From Pseudohoeflea suaedae (lineage in GTDB: Bacteria > Pseudomonadota > Alphaproteobacteria > Rhizobiales > Rhizobiaceae), in contig NZ_SMSI01000003.1 of the NCBI RefSeq assembly GCF_004354915.1, positions 23,501-87,500 on the forward strand: a stretch of DNA of 64,000 nt, read 5' to 3'. Each line of letters begins with the position of its first letter. The stretch's first letter is position 1. The notes beneath the pieces are model-generated. The model searched no databases. It was not told where the DNA came from and worked only from the letters and a program-made list of their open reading frames with translations. A program made the position numbers and the translations under genes. Positions 46,113 through 53,953 of this stretch are shown one piece after another.

Positions 46113-46886
46113 ATGCCCCGGCTCGCGCTAGTCCGGCGGCTCGAGGCGGCGGGCTTTCGTGCCTGGCCGGCTGCTTCCATCCAGTTCGATGGCAGCTGGC
46201 AGATCAGGCTGACCGCGGGCCATCCGTCCAAGCGGCTCAATTCCGTCAATCCGCTCGATCCGTCCGACCGCCGCGACATTGAGCGCCGGGTCGAAATGGC
46301 CGCGCGGCGATTCGAGGCCTATGACCGCCAGCTCGTGTTCCGGCAGTCGCCATTGGCGCCCAAGGAACTCGATGCCTATCTGGACGAACTCGGCTGGGAA
46401 CGTTTCGAGGAAACCGCGGTCATGTCGGCGCCGATGTCCGAACTCGATATCGACGGCGGAATGGACCATCTTCCCGTCCGTGATGTCGGCCGCTATGTCG
46501 ATGCATCCATTCGCGTCCATGGCCGCGACCCCTCGCTGAAGGCCGGGCTTACGGAAGTCCTGAGTTCCATCAAGCCGCCGAGCGGCCTGTTCGTCATCGA
46601 GGACAAGGGCAATCCGGTGTCGACCGCGCTCTGTGTCCACGACAAGGAACTCGCCGGCATCTACGAGCTGGCGACCCATGCGGAGGCACGCCGCAAGGGG
46701 AGAGGGCGCGACGTCGTCTGCGCCGCCCTTCGCTGGGCGCGTCACCGCGGTGCGACCAAGGCATGGCTGCAGGTCGAAACCGCCAACGAGGCCGCCTACG
46801 GGCTCTATCAGGGGCTCGGCTTCAAGGAGGTCTACCGCTATTCCTTCCGTCGGAGCGGTGAGGGACAGGGAGCTGTCAGTGACTGA
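46113..46886 (+). CDS. GNAT-family N-acetyltransferase
   Basis: 257 residues from MPRLALVRRLEAAGFRAWPA. The C-terminal half has the GNAT acetyl-CoA pattern: LFVIEDKGNPVSTALCVHDKELAGIYELATHAEARRKGRGRDVV, where RRKGRG is the pyrophosphate loop, then NEAAYGLYQGLGFKEVYRY. The acceptor is unknown. An upstream in-frame start exists but overlaps argJ. It overlaps the next gene by 8 bases (GTG start within its end), so the pair is co-translated. The argJ-GNAT-mutT order is common in rhizobia. Confidence 0.85.
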   Translation: MPRLALVRRLEAAGFRAWPAASIQFDGSWQIRLTAGHPSKRLNSVNPLDPSDRRDIERRVEMAARRFEAYDRQLVFRQSPLAPKELDAYLDELGWERFEETAVMSAPMSELDIDGGMDHLPVRDVGRYVDASIRVHGRDPSLKAGLTEVLSSIKPPSGLFVIEDKGNPVSTALCVHDKELAGIYELATHAEARRKGRGRDVVCAALRWARHRGATKAWLQVETANEAAYGLYQGLGFKEVYRYSFRRSGEGQGAVSD

Positions 46887-47283
46887 GACCATTCTTCTCG
46901 TCGTCGCCTGCGCCCTCGTCGACGTCGATGGTCGCGTTCTTCTTGCGCAGCGCCCGGAAGGCAAGAAGCTGGCCGGCATGTGGGAGTTTCCCGGCGGCAA
47001 GGTCGAGGGGGGCGAGCGGCCCGAGGCGGCCCTCATCCGCGAGCTCGACGAGGAGCTGGGGATAACGACCTGGGAAAGCTGTCTGGCGCCACTGACATTC
47101 GCCAGCCACGCCTATGACGACTTCCATCTCCTGATGCCGTTGTTCGTCTGCCGTCGTTTCGAGGGCCGGCCCGAGGGGCGCGAGGGCCAGGCGCTCAAAT
47201 GGGTGCGGCCGCGCGACATGCGCGATCTGCCGATGCCGCCTGCCGACGAGCCGCTGGTTGCGACGCTGATCGATCTCATCTGA
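46879..47283 (+). CDS. mutT: MutT-type Nudix hydrolase (8-oxo-dGTP diphosphatase-like)
   Basis: 134 residues from a GTG start with GGGAG six bases upstream. The Nudix box GX5EX7REUXEEXGU is complete at residues 40-62 (GGKVEGGERPEAALIRELDEELG), and WEFPGGK and ALKWVRPRDMRDLPMPPAD are MutT-type. It hydrolyses oxidised dNTPs, lowering mutation rate. The start codon lies inside the GNAT stop region (8-base overlap), giving translational coupling. Confidence 0.9.
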   Translation: MTETILLVVACALVDVDGRVLLAQRPEGKKLAGMWEFPGGKVEGGERPEAALIRELDEELGITTWESCLAPLTFASHAYDDFHLLMPLFVCRRFEGRPEGREGQALKWVRPRDMRDLPMPPADEPLVATLIDLI

Positions 47284-47441
47284 GTCCCGTCATGAGATGT
47301 CTCGAGACCGCTCCGGCGAAATGGCCGTGTCTCGATATCGGTCAAATCCCCGATCCCCGGGTGCAGCGTTAAGCAATCCTAAACGCTATTGCAGCATATT
47401 TTTGCCGGTAACCGCTTCGTCATCACGGTTGGGGCAAGACA

Positions 47442-47762
47442 ATGCACGATGCTGATTTCTGGACTACAGTCACCGACAAATCTCCCGAAACGGGCCGGTT
47501 TGGCCGGTCGAGTGCCGTCAAGGCGGCGATGTTGTTCGCCGGCGTCGGTATCGTCTCCGCTCTCATACTCACCCCCATCCTGGCCAAGGACGTGGCAAGC
47601 CGCCTGGCGTTTCATCCCGGCGCATACGACAACATCATAACCGGTTCCATTTCGGGACAGAAGTCAGGCCGATCCTACACGATCCGTAAATCTGTACTGC
47701 AGGACTCTCCCGATTCCATTTGCATTATTCAGCGAAATGGCTTCAGGACAGGTGATTGCTGA
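47442..47762 (+). CDS. Small single-pass membrane protein next to Flp pilin
   Basis: 106 residues: hydrophilic N-terminus, one TM helix (about 27-46, VKAAMLFAGVGIVSALILTPIL), then a periplasmic tail with SISGQKSGRSYTIRKSVLQDSPDSICIIQRNG and a C-terminal Cys. No family recognised with certainty; such a protein seems to recur before a Flp gene in rhizobia. It sits 91 bp before the pilin on the same strand. Upstream (47369-47383) is TTAA-N7-TAAA, one mismatch from the CtrA box. Confidence 0.65.
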   Translation: MHDADFWTTVTDKSPETGRFGRSSAVKAAMLFAGVGIVSALILTPILAKDVASRLAFHPGAYDNIITGSISGQKSGRSYTIRKSVLQDSPDSICIIQRNGFRTGDC

Positions 47763-47853
47763 CAAGCACATTTTTACGCTTCGCCACATGAGGTGGCTGG
47801 CTCACGCCGCACATGAAGTGTCAATTAGCCGTCACGGCAGACGAGGACTTTAG

Positions 47854-48024
47854 ATGCTGCTTCGCTTTATTCGCGATACATCAGGCGCTACGGCGATCGA
47901 ATACGGATTGATTGCGGCACTCATCGCTGCTTCGCTGATTTTCGGCATGGGCCAGATCGGCCAGTCGATGAACAACCAGTTCACGTCGGTTTCCGAAAAG
48001 GTGAACGACGCCGGCATCGAATAA
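47854..48024 (+). CDS. Flp family type IVb pilin
   Basis: 56 residues: MLLRFIRDTSG, then ATAIEYGLIAALIAAS. Class III prepilin cleavage is expected after Gly11, leaving Glu at +5, as in Flp/PilA pilins; the following helix is the assembly domain, and the tail is short. Flp pilins are exported by the Tad system to make adhesive pili. No tad/cpa genes occur in the window, so this is an orphan locus. It was missing from a length-filtered listing because of its size. Confidence 0.92.
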   Translation: MLLRFIRDTSGATAIEYGLIAALIAASLIFGMGQIGQSMNNQFTSVSEKVNDAGIE

Positions 48025-48064
48025 GCGCCTCTTGCTGCCAGGCTGCCGCGGCGGTTTTGCCCGG

Positions 48065-48949
48065 TCACTCCCCGCGTTCGACATCGTCCGTTTTCAGAGC
48101 ATCGGCCAGCCGCATCTTGGCGCTGCCGGGCTTTAACGGCTTTTGCTGGCTTTCGTGCGGCATCCAGCCGGACAGGTGAATGATGGCAAAGGTCGCGCGG
48201 ATACGTCCGTCGGGGTCTGAAAAGCGGTCCGCATAAATCTCGCCAGCCAGATCGAAGAGAAGGCGCGGGGCCGGTGTCCGGCTCCGGGCAGCCATTGCAT
48301 TGGTCATGCCCATCGCGCGCAGGTCGCGCATCAGGGCGAAGATGTCGTCATAGCGGACCACGATGTCCTCACGGTCGGCGACGGGCAGGGCAAATCCCGC
48401 GCGCTGCATCAGCGAACCGTAATCGCGCACGTCGGCGAAGGGATGAACGCGCGAATGAGCGCCGCCTGTCAGATGGCTTTCAGCTTCGAGAAGCGACTGG
48501 CGCAATTCGCCAAGCGTTCCCGCGCCCGGTACGGCAGCGAGAAAGAGCCCGTCCGGTCTGAGCGCGCGCCGCGCCTGGATCATCAGTCCCGGCGTATCGT
48601 TGACGAGATGAAGCGATAGCGGCGAGACGATGAGGTCGCTTGACCCGTCCTGCAGCCCGGAAAGCTCCGGGTCGGCGACGATCTGCTCGCGGCCGCCGAG
48701 GCCGTCGAGCATGCCGTCCGCCACGAAGCGGAACCTGGCTGTCTTGCCGGTGGCCTCCATCAGATCCGCCGTCACGGGTGTGACGCCGTGAAGCTGGACC
48801 GGGTTTTCGAACCTGCGCTCGACCAGGCTCAGACGCTCGGCCATGTCGGCTGCGACATGGGCTGCGAGAAAATCCGCGTCCTTGACTGCTGCCCTGAAGG
48901 CCCGTTCGCGGCGCTGGCGCAACAGCGCATGGTCGAAGATCTGTTCCAT
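48065..48949 (-). CDS. SAM-dependent methyltransferase (BioC/NDUFAF5-like)
   Basis: 294 residues. The first 50 residues form a helix (LLRQRRERAFRAAVKDADFLAAHVAADMAERLSLV), followed by a Rossmann-like core in which DLIVSPLSLHLVNDTPGLMIQ and RALRPDGLFLAAVPGAGTL stand out as motifs II-III. This combination is typical of the alphaproteobacterial BioC-like/NDUFAF5 group, including a C-terminal DPDGRIRATFAIIHLSGWMPHESQQKPLKPG. NDUFAF5 is a complex I assembly factor (arginine hydroxylation), so that role is possible but unproven. Convergent with the pilin, divergent from comF. Confidence 0.85.
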   Translation of the reverse strand: MEQIFDHALLRQRRERAFRAAVKDADFLAAHVAADMAERLSLVERRFENPVQLHGVTPVTADLMEATGKTARFRFVADGMLDGLGGREQIVADPELSGLQDGSSDLIVSPLSLHLVNDTPGLMIQARRALRPDGLFLAAVPGAGTLGELRQSLLEAESHLTGGAHSRVHPFADVRDYGSLMQRAGFALPVADREDIVVRYDDIFALMRDLRAMGMTNAMAARSRTPAPRLLFDLAGEIYADRFSDPDGRIRATFAIIHLSGWMPHESQQKPLKPGSAKMRLADALKTDDVERGE

Positions 48950-49029
48950 GTGGTCCGGTTCTTTCCGAGGCGTTCGGCCTGTTCCTCATCGGCGTTGTGG
49001 TGACGGATGACGGACGGTAAAGTCAAGTC

Positions 49030-49818
49030 ATGGCTCGTATGTCGACCGGCATTCACGCACCGATGGCAAGGTTTGCCCGCTCTTTCGCGGAGGCCGTGAT
49101 CGCGACCGTCTTTCCGCCGGTCTGTCATGGCTGCGGCATCATCATGAGCCGACATGGCGGGCTATGCGCAGGGTGCTGGACCGAGGTCCGGTTCATCGAG
49201 CGTCCCTTCTGCGAGGTGACGGGCCAGCCGTTCGACCATGATCGCGGCGACGGTCTCGTCAGTGCCGCGGCGATTGCCGACCCGCCTGTCTACGACAAGG
49301 CCCGCGCAGTGGCCCTCTATGATGGCCCCGCGCGCAAACTCGTCCAGGCGCTGAAATTCTCCGACCGCGCCGATCTCGCGCCGATGATGGCGGAATGGAT
49401 GGTGCGCGCGGGCCGCGAGGTTCTCGACGGGAGCGACGTCATTCTGGCTGTGCCGCTGCATCGCCGCCGCCTGTTCGGGCGCGCCTATAACCAGGCGGGC
49501 GAACTGGCGAGAGCGGTGTCGCATATTTCCGGCACGCCGCTTGCGCCCGGTACGCTGATCCGCCGCAAGGCCACGAACCCGCAGGTCGGGCTCGGGCGCA
49601 CGGCGCGCATCGCCAATCTTTCAGGGGCATTCAGGGTCGAGCCGTCGCGCGCGTCCGCAATTGCCGGCAGGCGCGTCCTGCTGATCGACGACGTGCTGAC
49701 GACGGGCGCCACGGTCAATGCGGCGGCAAAGGTTCTCCTGCGCGCCGGCGCCGCCCGGGTCTGCGTGCTGACATTCGCGCGGGTTGCAAGCGGCGGCGCC
49801 GAGACCCTATATGCTTGA
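49030..49818 (+). CDS. ComF family phosphoribosyltransferase-like protein
   Basis: 262 residues. An N-terminal zinc finger (CHGCGI ... LCAGCW) precedes a type I phosphoribosyltransferase domain with VPLHRRRLFGRAYNQAGELAR and the PRPP-loop-like VLLIDDVLTTGATVNAAAKVLL. ComF is needed for DNA uptake in transformable bacteria; in non-competent ones it is widespread and its role is unclear. First gene of comF-grxC-nitrilase-DUF1178, with short gaps; divergent from the methyltransferase. Confidence 0.92.
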   Translation: MARMSTGIHAPMARFARSFAEAVIATVFPPVCHGCGIIMSRHGGLCAGCWTEVRFIERPFCEVTGQPFDHDRGDGLVSAAAIADPPVYDKARAVALYDGPARKLVQALKFSDRADLAPMMAEWMVRAGREVLDGSDVILAVPLHRRRLFGRAYNQAGELARAVSHISGTPLAPGTLIRRKATNPQVGLGRTARIANLSGAFRVEPSRASAIAGRRVLLIDDVLTTGATVNAAAKVLLRAGAARVCVLTFARVASGGAETLYA

Positions 49819-49869
49819 TACGGTTCAAATCGAAGGTCCGGGCCATCACGCCCGGCGAGGATAATCCCG

Positions 49870-50130
49870 ATGGTCGACGTGACGATCTACACCCGCCAGT
49901 TCTGCGGCTTCTGCACCGCCGCCAAGCGTCTGCTCGACGAAAAGGGCGTTGCCTATACCGAGCACGACGCCACGTTCTCGCCGGATCTGAAGGCCGAGAT
50001 GATCCAGAAATCCAACGGTGGCCGGACGTTCCCGCAGATTTTCATCGGCGATACCCATGTCGGCGGTTGCGACGATCTCCATGCGCTGGAACGCGCCGGC
50101 AAGCTCGATCCCATGCTGCAGGGTGCCTGA
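49870..50130 (+). CDS. grxC: Glutaredoxin 3
   Basis: 86 residues with the thioredoxin fold and dithiol active site C12-G-F-C15 (more usual is CPYC), followed by cis-proline TFPQIFIG and GGCDDLHALE, where the glycines bind glutathione. It reduces disulfides and mixed glutathione disulfides with NADPH via glutathione reductase. The Cys-Gly-Phe-Cys variant occurs in rhizobial GrxC. Starts 51 bp after comF and ends 3 bp before the nitrilase gene. Confidence 0.93.
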   Translation: MVDVTIYTRQFCGFCTAAKRLLDEKGVAYTEHDATFSPDLKAEMIQKSNGGRTFPQIFIGDTHVGGCDDLHALERAGKLDPMLQGA

Positions 50131-50133
50131 GAC

Positions 50134-50994
50134 ATGACTTCACTCGTCGTCGCCGCCATCCAGATGCGTTCGGGAACCGACCCGAAAGCCAACATCGCCA
50201 CGATGGACGAACTCGCGCGCGATGCGGCGAGCCGTGGGGCGAGATATATCCAGACACCGGAAATGACCGGCTGCCTGATGCGCGACAAGGCGGCCCTGAT
50301 GGCCTCGATCAGGACAGACGGCGAGGACCCGGTGGTGGCCGCGGCCGCCAGCCTGGCCTCTGAACTCGGCGTCTGGTTCCATCTCGGCTCCACCGCCATC
50401 GATGCGGGAGAGGGCATGGCCGCCAACCGCGCCTTCATCTTCTCCCCCGACGGCGCGCTGGTGACGACCTACGACAAGATCCACATGTTCGACGTCGATC
50501 TCGACAATGGCGAGAGCTGGCGCGAAAGCGCGACCTACCGGCCCGGCGAACGCGCCGTGACGGTGGATATCGCCGATACCCGTTTCGGGCTCGGCATCTG
50601 CTACGATATCCGCTTCCCGCAGCTGTTCCGGTCCCATGCGCTCGCAGGCGCGCAGGTGCTGACGGCACCCGCCGCCTTCACCCGCCAGACGGGAGAAGCG
50701 CACTGGCACGTGCTGCAGCGCGCGCGAGCCATCGAAAACGGAGCCTTCGTCGTCTCCGCCGCTCAGGGCGGCAAGCACGAGGACGGCCGCGAGACCTATG
50801 GTCACTCCCTCGTCGTCGATCCCTGGGGCGAGGTCCTGGCTGAAGCCGACGGCGACGAGCCGGGCATCGTGGTGGCCGAAATCGATCCGGCGGAATCCGC
50901 CAGGGCTCGCGCCAAGATCCCGAACCTGAAGAATGCACGCGATTTTCGCGCCGAAACCGTTTCCGCGGCGGACAAGGCGAGGGCGGCATCGTGA
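50134..50994 (+). CDS. Nitrilase-family carbon-nitrogen hydrolase
   Basis: 286 residues with the complete Glu-Lys-Cys triad: Glu43 (TPEMTG), Lys115 (TYDKIHMFDV) and Cys156 (GICYDIRFPQLFR). The sequence around the triad is of the omega-amidase/Nit1 group, which repairs deaminated glutathione or hydrolyses alpha-ketoglutaramate. Both would fit the glutaredoxin gene upstream. The stop overlaps the GTG start of DUF1178. Confidence 0.92.
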   Translation: MTSLVVAAIQMRSGTDPKANIATMDELARDAASRGARYIQTPEMTGCLMRDKAALMASIRTDGEDPVVAAAASLASELGVWFHLGSTAIDAGEGMAANRAFIFSPDGALVTTYDKIHMFDVDLDNGESWRESATYRPGERAVTVDIADTRFGLGICYDIRFPQLFRSHALAGAQVLTAPAAFTRQTGEAHWHVLQRARAIENGAFVVSAAQGGKHEDGRETYGHSLVVDPWGEVLAEADGDEPGIVVAEIDPAESARARAKIPNLKNARDFRAETVSAADKARAAS

Positions 50995-51452
50995 TCCGCT
51001 TTTCGCTTCATTGCGATCAGGCCCATGAATTCGAGATCTGGTTCGGTTCGAACGCCGATTTCGACGGCCAGAAGAAGCGGGGTCTCGTCTCCTGCCCGGT
51101 CTGCGGTTCCAGCCAGATCGAGAAATCGCTGATGGCGCCGGCCGTCGCCCGTTCGGACAAGGACAGATCCATGCCGGTCGCGCCGATTGCGTCCGACGTC
51201 CCGGCGGCACCGGTCGCCATGGATCCGGCAAGGGCCGAGATGATGGCGGCGATCCGCGACATGGTCCGCCAGGTGCGCTCTAGCGCCGAGGATGTGGGGG
51301 ACCGTTTCCCGACCGAGGCGCGGAAGATTCATTACGGCGAAGCAAAGGAACGCGGCATCATCGGCAAGGCCAATCCCGAGGAAGCCCGCAAGCTTCTCGA
51401 AGAGGGCATCGGCGTCCTGCCGCTGCCCAATCTGCCCGAGGACATGAATTAG
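50991..51452 (+). CDS. DUF1178 family protein
   Basis: 153 residues from a GTG codon in GTGA overlap with the preceding gene. The N-terminal MIRFSLHCDQAHEFEIWFGSNADFD and CPVC segment suggest a zinc ribbon, and the conserved C-terminal EARKIHYGEAKERGIIGKANPEEARKLLEEGIGVLPLP is the family hallmark. Function unknown; it is almost always linked to the nitrilase gene in alphaproteobacteria. Convergent with ubiG. Confidence 0.9.
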   Translation: MIRFSLHCDQAHEFEIWFGSNADFDGQKKRGLVSCPVCGSSQIEKSLMAPAVARSDKDRSMPVAPIASDVPAAPVAMDPARAEMMAAIRDMVRQVRSSAEDVGDRFPTEARKIHYGEAKERGIIGKANPEEARKLLEEGIGVLPLPNLPEDMN

Positions 51453-51584
51453 CCGCTTCGGCCTTTCGCCTCGTCTTCGCCCGGCCGTGCGGTAGATGCA
51501 AGGGTGCCACCGCGTCCCCGATATCGGATAGCGGCAGCTGTTCCCTGTCGGCGCTACACTTGGCGCCGCGGAAAGCCTACGACC

Positions 51585-52337
51585 TTACGCCGGACGGGCT
51601 GCCAGCAGCATGTAGTTCACGTCCATGTCGCGCGAGAGCTTCCAGCGGTCCGACAAAGGTGAATATGTGACGCCGTTGCGGTCTATGATGCCCATGCCCG
51701 CGGCCGAAAGCGGGCCCTCGATCTCTTCCGGGCGCACGAGCTTGTCGTATTGGTGGGTGCCGCGTGGCAGCCAGCGCAGCACATATTCCGCGCCCACAAT
51801 GGCGAGTGCCATGGCCTTGGGCGTGCGGTTTATCGTGGCCACGAACATCAGGCCGCCGGGTTTGACCATCTTCGCGCAGGAGGACAGGAACAGCTCGACG
51901 TCGGCGACGTGCTCGACCACTTCCATGTTCAAGACCACGTCGAACTGCTCGCCGGCATCGGCCAGCGCTTCGGCGGTGGTGGCGCGGTAGTCGACCTGCG
52001 CACCCGACTGCCCGGCGTGGATTCTCGCCACCTCGATATTGGTCTCGGAAGCATCGGCGCCGACGACCTCTGCCCCCATTCGCGCGATCGGTTCGCTCAA
52101 AAGCCCGCCGCCGCAGCCGATATCGAGCACGCGCAGGCCTTCGAACGGTCTCAGGGACCGGCTGTCGCCGCCGGAATGCTCGATGACCTTGTCGCGGATA
52201 TAGGTCAGGCGCACGGGATTGAACTTGTGCAGCGGGCGGAACTTGCCGGTCGGGTCCCACCACTCCTGCGCCATGCGGGAGAAACGGTCGACTTCGCCCG
52301 CGTCGATCGTGGTCCTGGGCGCTTCGCTCATTGTCAT
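51585..52337 (-). CDS. ubiG: Ubiquinone biosynthesis O-methyltransferase
   Basis: 250 residues. N-terminal [22 protein letters not shown] is diagnostic of UbiG, followed by motif [22 protein letters not shown], motif [17 protein letters not shown], and the C-terminal [21 protein letters not shown]. It performs both O-methylation steps of ubiquinone synthesis using SAM. It is divergent from lysC, the spacer being about 250 bp and carrying a terminator-like hairpin at 52480-52503. Confidence 0.94.
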   Translation of the reverse strand: MTMSEAPRTTIDAGEVDRFSRMAQEWWDPTGKFRPLHKFNPVRLTYIRDKVIEHSGGDSRSLRPFEGLRVLDIGCGGGLLSEPIARMGAEVVGADASETNIEVARIHAGQSGAQVDYRATTAEALADAGEQFDVVLNMEVVEHVADVELFLSSCAKMVKPGGLMFVATINRTPKAMALAIVGAEYVLRWLPRGTHQYDKLVRPEEIEGPLSAAGMGIIDRNGVTYSPLSDRWKLSRDMDVNYMLLAARPA

Positions 52338-52479
52338 TCTCCGTTTGTTTCAGCCTCCAAGTTTCGCGCGCGGGCCGCAATGTCAAGACGCAAGAAGTGG
52401 GCAAGGTCGAACAAGCCAGCGGCAACACGTCGCGCAATGTTGCAGGACAAAGGGTTTTTGTTTAAAGACCGCGTCGATC

Positions 52480-52503
52480 CGCTCCGTTTGACGGGGCGTT
52501 TTT
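52480..52503 (+). terminator. Terminator-like hairpin in the lysC leader
   Basis: CGCTCCG (52480-52486) pairs with CGGGGCG (52492-52498, one G-U) around TTTGA, followed by five T. It lies 83 bp before the lysC start on the lysC strand, and nothing on the plus strand precedes it but the divergent ubiG promoter region. It could be an attenuator of lysC. Confidence 0.5.
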
Positions 52504-52585
52504 CTTGCCCTTCAGGCAGACGACACCAATTGCCCTCGCGGTCCTTCGCCGGATCGTCCCGAGGCCGGAGACCCGGAAGCATTCC

Positions 52586-53860
52586 ATGGCGCGTATCGTG
52601 ATGAAGTTTGGCGGCACTTCGGTGGCCGATCTCGACAGGATCCACAATGTGGCCAGGCATGTGAAACGGGAAGTGGAGGCCGGCAACCAGGTGGCCGTGG
52701 TGGTCTCGGCGATGGCCGGCAAGACCAACGAGCTGGTCAACTGGGTGCAGTCCATGCCGAAGGTCACCGGTGCGAAGGCATCCTTCTACGATGCCCGCGA
52801 ATATGACGCCGTGGTGGCTTCCGGGGAGCAGGTGACCAGCGGTCTCCTGGCGATCGCGCTGCAGGCCATGGGGGTCGATGCGCGCTCCTGGCACGGCTGG
52901 CAGATCCCGATCAAGACCGACAATGTGCATGGCGCCGCCCGCATTCTCGATATCGACGGAACCGAACTCATCCGCCGGTTCGAGACCGGCCAGGTCGCCG
53001 TCATCGCCGGTTTCCAGGGCGTCGGTCCGGACAACCGTATCGCCACGCTCGGCCGTGGCGGCTCCGACACCAGCGCCGTGGCGATCGCCGCTGCCGTCAA
53101 GGCCGACCGCTGCGACATCTACACCGATGTCGACGGCGTCTACACCACCGATCCGCGCATCGTGCCCAACGCGCGGCGGATGAAGAAGATCGCCTTCGAG
53201 GAAATGCTCGAAATGGCATCGCTGGGCGCCAAGGTTCTGCAGGTCCGCTCGGTGGAACTGGCCATGGTGCACAAGGTGCGTACCTTCGTGCGCTCAAGTT
53301 TCGACGACCCGGACGCGCCCGGCATGAGCGACCCGCTCAATCCGCCCGGCACGCTGATTTGCGACGAGGAAGAAATCGTGGAACAGGAAGTTGTCACCGG
53401 CATCGCCTATGCCAAGGACGAAGCGCAGATTTCCCTGAGGCGCGTGGCCGACAGGCCCGGCGTTTCGGCTGCTGTGTTCGGCCCGATGGCGGAAGCCCAC
53501 ATCAATGTCGACATGATCGTGCAGAACATCTCGGAAGACGGTTCGCGCACCGACATGACGTTCACGGTGCCCTCGGCGGACGTCGACAAGGCGCTGCAGC
53601 AGCTCGAGAAGAGCCGCGAGCGGATCGGCTTCGACGTGGTGCAGAGCGAAACCGGTCTCGCCAAGGTCTCGGTCATCGGCATCGGCATGCGCAGCCATGC
53701 GGGCGTTGCCGCCACGGCCTTCAAGGCGCTGGCCGAGAAATCCATCAACATCAAGGCGATCACCACCTCCGAGATCAAGATTTCCATCCTGATCGACGGG
53801 GCTTATGCCGAACTCGCGGTACGGACTTTGCATTCCGTCTACGGTCTGGATAAGAGTTGA
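52586..53860 (+). CDS. lysC: Aspartate kinase
   Basis: 424 residues with [11 protein letters not shown] (Lys7 in the ATP/aspartate site), [36 protein letters not shown], and two C-terminal ACT domains (residues about 265-340 and 345-424) with [21 protein letters not shown] and [14 protein letters not shown]. It phosphorylates aspartate, the entry step to lysine, threonine and methionine, and the ACT domains give feedback inhibition. Upstream is a terminator-like hairpin. Confidence 0.95.
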   Translation: MARIVMKFGGTSVADLDRIHNVARHVKREVEAGNQVAVVVSAMAGKTNELVNWVQSMPKVTGAKASFYDAREYDAVVASGEQVTSGLLAIALQAMGVDARSWHGWQIPIKTDNVHGAARILDIDGTELIRRFETGQVAVIAGFQGVGPDNRIATLGRGGSDTSAVAIAAAVKADRCDIYTDVDGVYTTDPRIVPNARRMKKIAFEEMLEMASLGAKVLQVRSVELAMVHKVRTFVRSSFDDPDAPGMSDPLNPPGTLICDEEEIVEQEVVTGIAYAKDEAQISLRRVADRPGVSAAVFGPMAEAHINVDMIVQNISEDGSRTDMTFTVPSADVDKALQQLEKSRERIGFDVVQSETGLAKVSVIGIGMRSHAGVAATAFKALAEKSINIKAITTSEIKISILIDGAYAELAVRTLHSVYGLDKS

Positions 53861-53953
53861 CCTGACAGCCCGTAGCCGGGAGAATCGGGGCGCGCACCGC
53901 ACGGTGCTGCAGAACATCCGAACCGGCTTTCAAAAAGGGGAAGAGCTGACGCG

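Noticed and set aside
52480..52585. Lysine riboswitch upstream of lysC
   Set aside because: The leader has one simple hairpin only and none of the long five-helix L-box organisation; also such switches are not typical of this class.
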